Shown here one piece after another: positions 1 to 8,322 of a DNA stretch of 47,480 nt. Source of the stretch: an uncultured Porphyromonadaceae bacterium (GTDB lineage Bacteria; Bacteroidota; Bacteroidia; Bacteroidales; Muribaculaceae); assembly GCA_900540625.1 (NCBI GenBank), contig UQGP01000016.1, positions 1-47,480 on the forward strand. Reading direction: 5' to 3'. The notes beneath the pieces are model-generated. The model was not told the DNA's origin, searched no databases, and was given only the letters and a program-made list of their open reading frames with translations. Both the position numbers and the translations under genes were made by a program. Within the stretch, counting starts at the first letter, position 1. The number at the start of each line of letters is the position of its first letter.

Positions 1-2
1 CC

Positions 3-1130
3 GAGATTATCGACGGACGGCGTATGCGCTATCTTGTTGATGGCTCCAACTTGATATGGATTGGCGAGGAGACACCTGAAATGTATATCCGGGTTGACAC
101 TCTTTGCTATACATCGGCCTTGCTGCCTTTCGGCGATGTGTCGATACCGCTGTCGCTGCATTATCGTTCAAACGTCATCCGCTCGGACGGCACCCTCGTC
201 CAGTCCGCCACCTACTACCCCTACGGCGAACCCCACCGCGACCCGGCTGTCTCCGCCGGCATCGGCATCGCAGGCCCCGACCTGCCGATGTCTGCCACGG
301 CGATAATATCGAATGAAGACAATACAACGCTTAATCCATATCTATTTCATAACAAGAGGCTTGATCTTGTGCCACGAACCTACGAATATCCTTTGCGAAC
401 ATACGTTTCTGCAGTACAATATTGGATCTCAATGGATCCATATGCTGAACGATATCCGCATCTTTCCCCTTACTGTTCTTTCGCTTGCAATCCAATCAGA
501 TATACTGATGAAACCGGTGGTGTAATAACTGTCGTAAGTGCGGAAGATCAGAAAAAATTTTATGATGCGATGGCGAAATTATTCAAAGACAAAGCCGAAA
601 ACTTCAGCTTTAATAATGACGGTCAATTAAAGTACGATGGAGATACAAAAGGATTATCGCGTAACCAAAAGAACGTGCTGAATGGCCTTCGTAAAGTTAT
701 GGATAGCGAAGAAAATACCACGATATCTTTCGGCAAAAGCGTTACGATAAAGGATGAAAATGGCAATGACGTCAAATACAATGCGTCTGAAGGCGGTGGC
801 GCATTTACAATTCTCCAGGCAGAGGCTATCGAAAAAGAGCTTGATGTCAGTACAAACATTATACTAATCGATCCGGATGCAACCAGTACACAGGTCGAAG
901 CCGTAACGGATGCTTACTATGGAGATTGGTCTGACCTTAGCCTTGGCGCAAGGACAGAAATTGTAGATGTTCAGTTGAATGTGCCGGATATGATTTCGCA
1001 CGAAATAGGACATGTGTTATATGCGGGCAAAACACAAGATAAAGTCATAGATTTCAATAATAAAGCCCGAAAAATATTAGGATTACCAAAACGAAGATAT
1101 GATATAAAACACTATGAGAGAAAAAGATAG
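3..1130 (+). CDS. Rhs-family protein, C-terminal part, with HEIGH metalloprotease toxin tip (5' end outside window)
   Basis: The reading frame is open to the window edge, so this is the 3' end of a longer Rhs gene; the first ATG (24) is internal. Counting from that ATG, residues 50-165 carry the Rhs core signature: GTLVQ, then YYPYGEPHRDP, NPYLF, and the closing block DPYAERYPHLSPYCSFACNPIRYTDETGG. After it the sequence becomes AT-rich and unrelated, as expected for a polymorphic toxin tip. The tip has HEIGH at 326-330, the zinc-binding HExxH of zincin metallopeptidases, followed by a basic C-terminus (LPKRRYD). In this family the Rhs shell encloses and releases the variable tip to attack competitor cells. 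The segment before GTLVQ is unusual (SLHYRSNVIRSDG, where an intact DYLG-type motif is expected), so the core may be damaged there. The gene overlaps the next one by 17 bases, the usual toxin-immunity arrangement. The Rhs call is firm; the substrate is unknown. Confidence 0.85.
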   Translation, partial: EIIDGRRMRYLVDGSNLIWIGEETPEMYIRVDTLCYTSALLPFGDVSIPLSLHYRSNVIRSDGTLVQSATYYPYGEPHRDPAVSAGIGIAGPDLPMSATAIISNEDNTTLNPYLFHNKRLDLVPRTYEYPLRTYVSAVQYWISMDPYAERYPHLSPYCSFACNPIRYTDETGGVITVVSAEDQKKFYDAMAKLFKDKAENFSFNNDGQLKYDGDTKGLSRNQKNVLNGLRKVMDSEENTTISFGKSVTIKDENGNDVKYNASEGGGAFTILQAEAIEKELDVSTNIILIDPDATSTQVEAVTDAYYGDWSDLSLGARTEIVDVQLNVPDMISHEIGHVLYAGKTQDKVIDFNNKARKILGLPKRRYDIKHYERKR

Positions 1131-1791
1131 TGAATTTATAAACTGCAGAGCATTGATTTTTGTCGCAGTTGCGTTTTTCTGCACTATAGTAGGTGTGGCA
1201 AAAACTACAAATGGTGGAGTCTCCGGAAAAGTGCTTTATGCCAATGACTCATTGTATGTTGAGGTGTCAAATAATTCAAATGACACTGTTTATGTATTTG
1301 ATACGTATTTAAAAAAATACTATGGGTATTGTTTGGCAGATGCCAAATACCTACGCCGATATAACTATAACACAGATAGATTTGCCATATCGTTTTTGCC
1401 GATAAAGCCCTATCTGTCAGCAGGTCTTAGCGATCTCATTAGACTCGGTGATAATGCTGTTGTTAATTCCGGAAGTCTTTGGTATAGTTTTACCGTTATT
1501 CCACCACTTGAGGCGCAAACGTTTTCAGTTCCACGCACTATACTATCGGCTTGCGATTATTTTGAAGATTTTGATCTTAATAAGATATTTACCTGGCAGC
1601 CCTACTTGGACTTTAAGTACCTCGGATATTTTCATCCGCAGACATTGACATTAAAGTTGGCCATATATAAAAATATTGACATATTTGCAGACCGATGGAA
1701 TTTAGTGAAACTGTGGATAGAATTTAATGAGCATGTAAACCAATTTATAGAATTAAATATCCCGGTATGCAACTGTACGTGTAACGACTAA
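1114..1791 (+). CDS. Candidate immunity protein, membrane-anchored or secreted
   Basis: A 225-residue protein I do not recognise. Residues 13-29 form a hydrophobic segment (ALIFVAVAFFCTIVGVA), read as a signal anchor or signal peptide, so the protein should face the periplasm. The rest is rich in Tyr, Asn and Asp with predicted beta strands and ends in a Cys-containing tail (CNCTCND). It begins inside the 3' end of the HEIGH toxin gene (17-base overlap) and has the same low GC as the toxin tip, which points to a toxin-immunity pair moving as one unit. If so, the toxin would be neutralised in the envelope. Immunity is inferred only from position. Confidence 0.6.
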   Translation: MREKDSEFINCRALIFVAVAFFCTIVGVAKTTNGGVSGKVLYANDSLYVEVSNNSNDTVYVFDTYLKKYYGYCLADAKYLRRYNYNTDRFAISFLPIKPYLSAGLSDLIRLGDNAVVNSGSLWYSFTVIPPLEAQTFSVPRTILSACDYFEDFDLNKIFTWQPYLDFKYLGYFHPQTLTLKLAIYKNIDIFADRWNLVKLWIEFNEHVNQFIELNIPVCNCTCND

Positions 1792-1809
1792 ATGTCAAAT
1801 GAGTAAAGT

Positions 1810-3132
1810 ATGGTAGATGCATCTATGAAAGGGCAAACACAGCATATTAACGCATCCATCATCGGCCACACATATTGGAATGCCGACGGCCACCCGGTGC
1901 AGTACGACATTGAGGGCGGCCACCGGCAGCTTTTGGGCTGGGACGCCTTCGGCAACCACCTGTACACATCCTACGAGACGTCCGTGGCACCCGTCTCAGC
2001 CGGGATGCGTCCGGGACGCACGCGCCGCACGTCCGTGCGTGCGTACAGTGGTGACGGGCATGTGCTGCGCGGCGGCGCAGGCAACTCTAAAACTGACACG
2101 CTGGAGATGCTGCGCTTTGCCGGCGGCTACTTCGATGCCGACCTCCGAGTCCACTACCTCATTGCCGACTACCTCGGAGCCAACATCGCAGTCATCGACG
2201 AACACGGCACACTCGTCCAATTCACCTCTTACTACCCCTACGGCACCCCACATCGAGCGCCCAAAAACCTTACCGGCACATCCTCTCCCACTACAAACCC
2301 CTACCTCTTTGGCGGCAAAGAGTTGATGAAGCAAGACGCCCTCGACGAATACCTCTACGGCGCACGCAACTACCTCCCCGCCGCCACCATCTTCTCCTCC
2401 ATAGATCCTTTCTGCGAAAAATACTACCATCTATCCCCCTACGTCTTCTGTGCTGCCAACCCCCTACGCTACACGGATCCCTCGGGAGCGCGAATATACT
2501 TATCACAAGACATGAATCTCAAGCAAATCTTCACAGTTCTGCTTGACTTGCAACGTCTCACCGACGACAAATTGGTATATCAGACACAAAGCGATGGGCG
2601 CAGAATGATCAAAATCGCAAAACTTGGCAAAGGCAAACACGCAAAAGGCACCCAACTGATTAGAAATCTCAATAGTTCCTTCCGTTCAGTCGAAATTGAG
2701 TATGAGAAAGCCAGTTTAGATCGAACCGGCAAATATACAAGTAGATTTAGAACTTATTATGAGGATGGTGTAAATCTAAAAAACAAAAGCAATGGCATCG
2801 GCGTAAATGCCTATATAAATTATGCTCCTTCACAGAATGTAAAAACTCGTACAGCCGCCGCTACTCCTAAAGGATATGCTTCTTTGCGCTCACCAACACA
2901 CATATCGTTAGCACATGAATTAATACATGCTTATCATGCGACAAAAGGTGATGTTGAGACTACATTAGCACAAAATCCAACATACATATTCAATGGTAAA
3001 AAAGTGATGGTTTCCGGCAATGTGGCACATAAAGAACTTAGGACTGTTGGACTGGGATTTAACCACCAAGGAGACATCACTGAAAACGACATTCGTATTG
3101 AACAAGGACTGCCTTTAAGAGTGGCATATTAA
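1810..3132 (+). CDS. Orphan Rhs C-terminal cassette with M91-like (NleD-type) metalloprotease toxin domain
   Basis: A 440-residue protein that starts in the middle of an Rhs core: no signal peptide and no N-terminal Rhs repeats. Residues 17-235 are core (YWNADGHPVQYD, GWDAFGNH, FDADLRVHYL, DYLGANIAVIDEHGTLVQ, YYPYGTPHRAP, NPYLFGGKE, DPFCEKYYHLSPY, NPLRYTDPSGA). The AT-rich tip carries HELIHAYH with the zinc ligands at H369 and H373 and E370 between, then ELRTVGLG and GDITENDIRIEQGLPLR. These blocks match the peptidase M91/effector domain family typified by the NleD protease. It lies 18 bases after the previous immunity gene. The core stretch repeats that of the upstream Rhs gene (GTLVQ-YYPYG is shared nearly base for base), so this is probably a displaced tip left when a new tip was acquired, and able to return by recombination. 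The cytoplasmic or envelope target is not known. Confidence 0.85.
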   Translation: MVDASMKGQTQHINASIIGHTYWNADGHPVQYDIEGGHRQLLGWDAFGNHLYTSYETSVAPVSAGMRPGRTRRTSVRAYSGDGHVLRGGAGNSKTDTLEMLRFAGGYFDADLRVHYLIADYLGANIAVIDEHGTLVQFTSYYPYGTPHRAPKNLTGTSSPTTNPYLFGGKELMKQDALDEYLYGARNYLPAATIFSSIDPFCEKYYHLSPYVFCAANPLRYTDPSGARIYLSQDMNLKQIFTVLLDLQRLTDDKLVYQTQSDGRRMIKIAKLGKGKHAKGTQLIRNLNSSFRSVEIEYEKASLDRTGKYTSRFRTYYEDGVNLKNKSNGIGVNAYINYAPSQNVKTRTAAATPKGYASLRSPTHISLAHELIHAYHATKGDVETTLAQNPTYIFNGKKVMVSGNVAHKELRTVGLGFNHQGDITENDIRIEQGLPLRVAY

Positions 3133-3149
3133 TCACAATAATTCATAAT

Positions 3150-3608
3150 ATGAATATTAAATTGCATAAATATCTGCTATTATATGTTGTTGTTCTCTTG
3201 AACTCTTGTGTTGATGCACAAAAAAAAGAGATGTCAGGAGGTGACAACGCAGACAAAAAAGAAGAAACATCCCTAAACTTTATATATCATAGTTATCTGT
3301 GTTTCGGCCAGGACTGTGAAGAAGCAATAATAACAGGCTTTGCCAAAGATAGTATTCATCTGTACAAAGACATTGTAGGCATACAAACAGACAGCATTAT
3401 AAAAACAAATTCGGAAAAAATATTAGACCCATTTATTCATCTCACATACGTTAATGATACGGATGACTCGTACCCTTTTAATGGCTTTGAGGGCACTATA
3501 ATTTTTTCACGTGATGCTCGTCCTAAATATCAATTTTGCCGAGATAGCATTTGGCTTGATTTAATGTGTCTACCATATATTGCTAATAGAAACATTATTG
3601 AATATTGA
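3150..3608 (+). CDS. Small lipoprotein, candidate immunity to the M91-like toxin
   Basis: A 152-residue protein with a lipoprotein signal peptide: basic start (MNIKLHK), hydrophobic stretch and lipobox LNSC ending at about residue 20. A charged linker (GGDNADKKEE) leads to a globular domain with four further Cys. It starts 17 bases after the M91-like cassette and shares its low GC, so it is the best candidate immunity gene for that toxin. I recognise no family. Placement in the envelope is a direct reading of the signal; the immunity role is positional inference. Confidence 0.6.
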   Translation: MNIKLHKYLLLYVVVLLNSCVDAQKKEMSGGDNADKKEETSLNFIYHSYLCFGQDCEEAIITGFAKDSIHLYKDIVGIQTDSIIKTNSEKILDPFIHLTYVNDTDDSYPFNGFEGTIIFSRDARPKYQFCRDSIWLDLMCLPYIANRNIIEY

Positions 3609-3609
3609 T

Positions 3610-4224
3610 ATGAAACAAATACTTAGCGCTATTTTGGGAAAATTTGTTTGGGTAGCCATCATACTTATCGGCATCTCATCTTGTGATAATTCGTCAAGTG
3701 TAGCAAAAGACACGGCTAAAAACTTCGATTATCACGAAATAGTGTATCATACCCCTTTTTTCAAGTACAAAATTAGCAAAGACACCTTGTATATCGAAGA
3801 AATTGAAATCTTGGATTCTTTGTTGCGGTTGCGACAAGTTCCAAGTGACCAGATCGTTGTCTATGATGATGAATGGAAGTCCCATATTAAAATTTTGTCA
3901 AACACCGAATGTCGTACGATAGACATCTTAAACAAAGATATCAAGGATATAATTATTTCAAGCGAAACGTTAATTAATCCCACGTATTTAGATGAGACTC
4001 CGGAACAATTAGTAATTGATGGACGTATTGTTTACTATTCATATGGCGCGGGGTTTTATGTTAATAGTCTTAATGGATTATATACAGCACAAACACGACC
4101 GATAAAGAAATTGCTGCAGTATATAACCAAGCTTACAAATCGTGATTTGATAAAGTTAATCAAAACAACCGAACGCTTGAAAGTATTTCCTAAACTTATT
4201 ATTGTTGATGCTCCCGATATATAA
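3610..4224 (+). CDS. Small lipoprotein, paralogue of the protein at 5929
   Basis: I start at ATG 3610, one base after the stop of the previous gene, because it gives a clean lipoprotein signal (MKQILSAILGKFVWVAIILIG then ISSC). The upstream alternative start would overlap the previous gene. The mature protein of about 180 residues contains LVIDGRIVYYSYGAGF and a following run of helices. The same LVIDGxxVYYS block appears in the protein at 5929-6444, so the two look like diverged copies. Likely an accumulated orphan immunity gene of the Rhs locus; no known family recognised. Confidence 0.6.
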   Translation: MKQILSAILGKFVWVAIILIGISSCDNSSSVAKDTAKNFDYHEIVYHTPFFKYKISKDTLYIEEIEILDSLLRLRQVPSDQIVVYDDEWKSHIKILSNTECRTIDILNKDIKDIIISSETLINPTYLDETPEQLVIDGRIVYYSYGAGFYVNSLNGLYTAQTRPIKKLLQYITKLTNRDLIKLIKTTERLKVFPKLIIVDAPDI

Positions 4225-4301
4225 CATTGATTATTTCTAAATATAAAAGGCTTAAACCTTATGTCAGATGATCTGCGTAAAACAACTTGCTAATTAACAA
4301 T

Positions 4302-4784
4302 ATGGATCGCCGGATAACATTTTTAGCATTATTAGCCATACTACTCGGCACACTTTCTGCTGTAGGGAAAGATACTGATGCTTATAGAAAAATTATCATG
4401 GAGTCTACCGAGGTACTGACGCAGTTTCTTGACGAAGCATTAAGGGATACCCAATACGCCGAGAAGCTTGATTCTGTAATAATTTTGATGACGAGTAAGG
4501 TCGATGATGATGGAGTGAGCAGATATCAGTTTGTGTTTATTCAGCGAGGCCCTCAAAACATTGATGATGCAATTATGAAGACAACCACATACGTGAGGTA
4601 TCGTAATTTTGATATTCCTATCGCATTCAATATTGATGATAATAGCTTGGATCAAAATATGCTACAAGATATAACTTGGTCTCAGGAGTTGCAGACCTTC
4701 ATATGCCCGAAGCGATTGATTATACGTGATGTTTATAATTATAGCATTATCAAACAATCATTATTCTTTGAAAAAAGATGGTAA
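4302..4784 (+). CDS. Secreted small protein of the Rhs immunity array
   Basis: A 160-residue protein starting at ATG 4302; the in-frame TTG at 4287 adds only five residues and looks less likely. The N-terminus (MDRRITFLALLAILLGTLSAVG) is a signal peptide without a lipobox Cys. The mature part mixes helix (DAYRKIIMESTEVLTQFLDEAL) and strand (YQFVFIQRG, FDIPIAFNIDD) and ends in a TonB-like run of strands with FEKRW, suggesting a small alpha/beta fold. Its stop codon region overlaps the next start by 7 bases (4778-4784), so the two are probably translated together. Function unknown; context suggests immunity or an accessory role. Confidence 0.5.
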   Translation: MDRRITFLALLAILLGTLSAVGKDTDAYRKIIMESTEVLTQFLDEALRDTQYAEKLDSVIILMTSKVDDDGVSRYQFVFIQRGPQNIDDAIMKTTTYVRYRNFDIPIAFNIDDNSLDQNMLQDITWSQELQTFICPKRLIIRDVYNYSIIKQSLFFEKRW

Positions 4785-5197
4785 AACTTAGGAATACTTT
4801 TTTTGCGACCATTTTGATTGCTATCGCGTGCAACTGTCTTTCTCAGACTAATACAAAGGAGTATTCACGAGATAGGAATATATATTTTCCGTATTGTAAC
4901 GAGGACAAGTTGTTAACTGCAAAACTCGATAGTATATTAAATCATGGTGCGACCCCGATATGCTTGCTTTTCTGTTTGGATGAAAGGCCCAATTGGGATC
5001 CCGATATCAATGACATTTATGGAAAGAATGTGGGGGCCAAGATAATTAGCAAAGATTCAACTAATGCAGTCTTTGTCGAAAATACGCCCAGATACTTATA
5101 CATATATTCACAAACAGACAGCCTGTACCTGCCGATAGTATTGGATTGGGTAATTAATCCGAGTCCAACTATCTTCAAAAGTGTTTATTTTGAATAG
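4778..5197 (+). CDS. Small secreted protein or lipoprotein of the Rhs immunity array
   Basis: A 139-residue protein overlapping the preceding gene by 7 bases. The N-terminus (MVKLRNTFFATILIAIACNCLSQ) is a signal peptide with a possible lipobox IAIAC. The mature protein has a Trp/Asp-rich segment (ERPNWDPDINDIYG) and ends with a hydrophobic strand region. No family recognised. Together with 4302-4784 it could form a two-gene immunity unit for a toxin tip no longer present. Confidence 0.5.
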   Translation: MVKLRNTFFATILIAIACNCLSQTNTKEYSRDRNIYFPYCNEDKLLTAKLDSILNHGATPICLLFCLDERPNWDPDINDIYGKNVGAKIISKDSTNAVFVENTPRYLYIYSQTDSLYLPIVLDWVINPSPTIFKSVYFE

Positions 5198-5343
5198 AGA
5201 CCGATAAATATGAAGAAGAAGCCTCCAAGCATTTTTGCCACGTTTAGGGAAATGCCTCAAGTCTACACGGCAAGCGCCGTGGGATTTGATGCTATAAGGC
5301 GCGTGTGGCTACGGCCTGCGTCGTTTTTGCCGTTTTATACCCC

Positions 5344-5415
5344 GGTGATATTACAGAAAATGACATCAGACGAGAACAACAATTAGGATACAGATTAAAT
5401 TATGGTGAACAATAA
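5344..5415 (+). pseudogene. Last ~23 codons of a lost M91-like Rhs toxin tip
   Basis: Read in the frame beginning at 5344, the bases encode GDITENDIRREQ followed by LGYRLNYGEQ and a stop at 5413-5415. This matches the C-terminal block GDITENDIRIEQ of the intact M91-like toxin at 1810-3132. No HExxH domain or Rhs core precedes it: 5198-5343 has no matching coding sequence (only a 58-codon open frame, 5210-5386, in another frame). It is read as the stump of a second toxin gene whose immunity gene follows; its stop overlaps the start of the lipoprotein gene at 5402, as in the other toxin-immunity junctions. Confidence 0.7.
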
Positions 5416-5932
5416 ATTAGTTAGAGCTTTGATGCTAAGCATTGCAACAGTGAGTATCGCTGTTGTGTTGTCGGGGTGTGGAGAAGGACACCAAGACATA
5501 CAAGTCGAGTCGGCCTCTACGTCTGCGGAGTTGCCGGTGTACTTTTCTTTGGATAGTTGGGCAGATTCAATAGCGGTGTATTTGACATTTGAGAAAGGCC
5601 GGATCACGATGTTAAATACGCATAAAAAATCAGGCGAAACGGACACCATAAATTCAGCAATAGCTGATAGCCTTGCAGAGTATATAAATAAGCATATATT
5701 ATTGGCACAGTATGAACTTGCTCACCTAAGTGATCCAATTGAGTCTTGTAAACTTGAATATGAAGGAGAGCTGCTCGTTCCACGACGCAAGGGCAATATG
5801 TCAAATAAAGATGCGACCACCCTCCAAAGTCACAAAGAAGCCATTTTACTCGAAAACAAATATGGTAAAATTCCGAGCGTGAAAGTATTGATGGAAACAT
5901 TTAATAAGTATATACAAGACACCGATATATGA
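5402..5932 (+). CDS. Small lipoprotein, immunity gene of a deleted toxin
   Basis: A 176-residue protein with a textbook lipoprotein signal (MVNNKLVRALMLSIATVSIAVV then LSGC at residues 23-26). The mature domain begins with strands (LPVYFSLDSWADSIAVYLTFE) and is helical in the middle. It starts inside the toxin stump (5344-5415), which gives direct evidence that it once followed a toxin. Its last four bases overlap the next start (ATGA), indicating coupled translation with 5929-6444. No family recognised. Confidence 0.6.
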   Translation: MVNNKLVRALMLSIATVSIAVVLSGCGEGHQDIQVESASTSAELPVYFSLDSWADSIAVYLTFEKGRITMLNTHKKSGETDTINSAIADSLAEYINKHILLAQYELAHLSDPIESCKLEYEGELLVPRRKGNMSNKDATTLQSHKEAILLENKYGKIPSVKVLMETFNKYIQDTDI

Positions 5933-6444
5933 AAGCTCTTTTGCACTTTATGGCACTTGTTTTACTGCTAACAGCGGTCTCTTGTCACAATCCCGGTGCC
6001 GAGTCAAAGGAGGATGATGAAACCGCGACACATCGTCACATAAAGTATTATTCAGACCTTTATTCCTTCGAACTTATAGATGACACGCTATATTATGTTC
6101 GAGATAAAGTTTGTCACAATCAAACGATACAAGCCATACCTGTGGCGTCAGCTGATTTAAGAACCATAGACAGCTTGGCATCAACCATCGACTATACATA
6201 CATCTATGGCACAAGCCAAACAGACCTTTATGAAGATGCGCTTGTCATAGATGGAGAAACGGTGTATTATTCGTGTGAGCAATTGCTGTTCAGACCTGAC
6301 AAGGGCGTTTTCCCGACCGATTTGAAAAAGATCCACACGACATTGGAACTTATAGACAAGCTTATATGCCTTGGCGATAGCAACTTTTATAAACGCTGGG
6401 AGTGGTATCCATACGCGCCCCAGTCGTCCTTAGATGACAAATAA
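5929..6444 (+). CDS. Small lipoprotein, paralogue of the protein at 3610
   Basis: A 171-residue protein with a lipoprotein signal (MKALLHFMALVLLLT then AVSC at 16-19) and an acidic linker. The mature part includes YYSDLYSFELIDDTLYYV and LVIDGETVYYS, the latter shared with the 3610-4224 protein (LVIDGRIVYYS) together with downstream helices. It is the last gene of the array and overlaps the previous gene by four bases. Probably an immunity-type protein retained after loss of its toxin; this is inference from position and paralogy. Confidence 0.6.
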   Translation: MKALLHFMALVLLLTAVSCHNPGAESKEDDETATHRHIKYYSDLYSFELIDDTLYYVRDKVCHNQTIQAIPVASADLRTIDSLASTIDYTYIYGTSQTDLYEDALVIDGETVYYSCEQLLFRPDKGVFPTDLKKIHTTLELIDKLICLGDSNFYKRWEWYPYAPQSSLDDK

Positions 6445-6612
6445 GCCGAAGCCTGAATAAAAGCCCGATTGCTGGGATTTATCTATGGAGGCGGATTGCC
6501 GATGCTATCCGGCGCGGCTAAATGTTATACTCTGTAGATTAATGGTTTGTCTATTATTGGAGATTGGCTTGGCCTTCTCGAATTTCCCGGCTGAGCGGTT
6601 AGGCGGCCATGC

Positions 6613-7962
6613 TTAGCGCTGCTGCTCTTCGATGAAGGGGTTGCGACGTCGGGCAGCCTGTGCCAGGGCCTCGACGCGCTGCTGGCGGCGTCGGTTGATG
6701 TATCGACGGGCAAATATGGTGGGCACTGCTACGCCTAAGGCGATACACAGAATGATGAGTGCCGACTGCACGCCGTTGTACACTGCCTGAGTCAGCTCGC
6801 CCACCACGCCGTGCATGTATATGATTGTCATCAGGGCGCGGTACATAAGTACACCCGGAACCATTACGATGACCGAAGGCACGGTGATGACATTCATCGG
6901 CACATGCACGATGTGTACCACCTTGATGGCTATAATCGCAATGACGGCGGCCGCCACGAAAGCTCCGAGTGCCGGGCCCAAGCCCAGAGTCGAGGCTACG
7001 AATGTGCGGATGCTGACGGCGGTAGCGCCGCCGATGGCAACCACCCATAATGCGCGGCGCGGGATATTGAATATCGAGGCGAAGCCCGTGGCGCCCATAG
7101 CACCGGCCAAAGCTGCGGCGGCATAGGACGTGCCGCCCGAGATGCTTTGTGCCATAATGCGGTCGATGGCGTCCGGCATTGTAGGCGAAATCAGGCGCAA
7201 GGCTATGGCTATGCCGAAGGACATTGCCGCCACAATCATCAAGGTGTTCACCGCACGCGACACGCCCACCATGAGGTGATCGTCAAGCATATCCGAGACA
7301 AAATTGATGAGCGGGACGCCCGGAATGATGAACAACGTACAAGCGCATAGCGGATAACCGCCTGTGTCCCATCCCGTGAGCGCCACCAAAAGCGCGGCGC
7401 AGCAGGTGCTGACGGCAGCGGCCGTGGCTATGATGACATAGACATTGATGCTGGTGGTGTTGAGCCAACGCCGTACGAGGTAGCCCGGAACGGCCGCCAT
7501 GGCCGTGATGGCCGCGGCATCCCATCCTCCACCGAAAATGCGGCAAAATCCGGCGCAGGCCATTGCTGCACAAAGGCATAGCAGCCACGGGGCGTAAGTG
7601 CCGCCGATGCCGCGTTCAATATCCTTCAAGTGTACGGCATAATGCGCTACATCGTAATTATGCGATATCGCACGCCAGGACAACTTGCTGACGACGGCCA
7701 TAGTATTCATGTCAATGCGGTGATGTCGCACCTTCTGAGACTTATATACCGAATGGGTTGCGTCGCTGATATTGACGGCTACGAGGCTCCAACGTACATC
7801 GATGTGCATATTTTCGTGCGGAATGCCGAAATGTACCGCCAGGCGTGTCATTGTTCGCATAATGCGTGAAGTGTCCGCGCCGCACTCCATCAAGAGTACG
7901 CCCGTGCGCACAAGCAAATCAGCCTTGCGCCGCAATGTGGTGAATGTCATAGTGTTGTTCAT
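6613..7962 (-). CDS. Threonine/serine exporter family protein (ThrE type)
   Basis: A 449-residue integral membrane protein. Residues 1-130 form the soluble N-terminal part of the ThrE family, with a helical segment (VRTGVLLMECGADTSRIM) and the SLVAVNIS block typical of the DUF1212 domain. About ten hydrophobic helices follow, in two blocks corresponding to the DUF1212 and ThrE_2 halves; in many Firmicutes these are two genes, here they are one. The family exports threonine and serine across the inner membrane by proton exchange. A short Arg-rich cytoplasmic tail ends the protein. It is a lone minus-strand gene between two plus-strand blocks. The family call is strong; the substrate is by homology. 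Confidence 0.85.
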   Translation of the reverse strand: MNNTMTFTTLRRKADLLVRTGVLLMECGADTSRIMRTMTRLAVHFGIPHENMHIDVRWSLVAVNISDATHSVYKSQKVRHHRIDMNTMAVVSKLSWRAISHNYDVAHYAVHLKDIERGIGGTYAPWLLCLCAAMACAGFCRIFGGGWDAAAITAMAAVPGYLVRRWLNTTSINVYVIIATAAAVSTCCAALLVALTGWDTGGYPLCACTLFIIPGVPLINFVSDMLDDHLMVGVSRAVNTLMIVAAMSFGIAIALRLISPTMPDAIDRIMAQSISGGTSYAAAALAGAMGATGFASIFNIPRRALWVVAIGGATAVSIRTFVASTLGLGPALGAFVAAAVIAIIAIKVVHIVHVPMNVITVPSVIVMVPGVLMYRALMTIIYMHGVVGELTQAVYNGVQSALIILCIALGVAVPTIFARRYINRRRQQRVEALAQAARRRNPFIEEQQR

Positions 7963-8067
7963 AACGCGACTGTCGCTATTGAAAAACCGAATGATGAAAA
8001 AGGTCTGAGAACAAACATAGCGGAAGGCTCAAAGCCCCCGGTGATGTGATTGGCCCTTATGGAACTG

Positions 8068-8075
8068 CAAAGGTA
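8068..8075 (-). promoter_or_regulatory. Probable -7 box for the ThrE-type gene
   Basis: On the minus strand this reads TACCTTTG, a match to the Bacteroidetes TAnnTTTG box. It would place the transcript start about 100 bases before the ThrE-type start codon. No TTTG -33 element is seen at the usual distance. Confidence 0.4.
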
Positions 8076-8243
8076 GCGAATATTTTGATATACATAGGCC
8101 GGAAGTCGGATGTATTTGCCGCTCGATGTGTGTATGCGGCTTGTAGATAATTTGTTATGTAGTTTTCGAACATAGCTTCGGCCATGGCGATGCTAATGTT
8201 GAAATTGGCGAAATGCCAAATAATGTTAAATATTAAGTTTGTG

Positions 8244-8275
8244 TTTGGCCAATAAAAATAACCGTTGTAACTTTG
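8244..8275 (+). promoter_or_regulatory. Host-type promoter in front of the capsid island
   Basis: TTTG at 8244-8247, 20 bases, then TAACTTTG at 8268-8275: a near-perfect Bacteroidetes housekeeping promoter. The start codon of the first island gene is about 40 bases past the expected transcript start. Confidence 0.75.
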
Positions 8276-8322
8276 CGGCGTAACAATCAAACACCAATTA
8301 TCAACCAAAACACAAAACAAAG

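Larger units (their letters stand above)
7963..8322. other. Divergent intergenic region between the ThrE-type gene and the capsid island
   Basis: A 360-base gene-free stretch. It holds the two outward-facing promoters listed separately and is AT-rich between about 8150 and 8270. I see no RNA gene and no convincing terminator. Confidence 0.6.

Noticed and set aside
6445..6612. Possible gene remains between the lipoprotein array and the ThrE-type gene
   Set aside because: The 168 bases show no frame with recognisable protein sequence and no clear hairpin.
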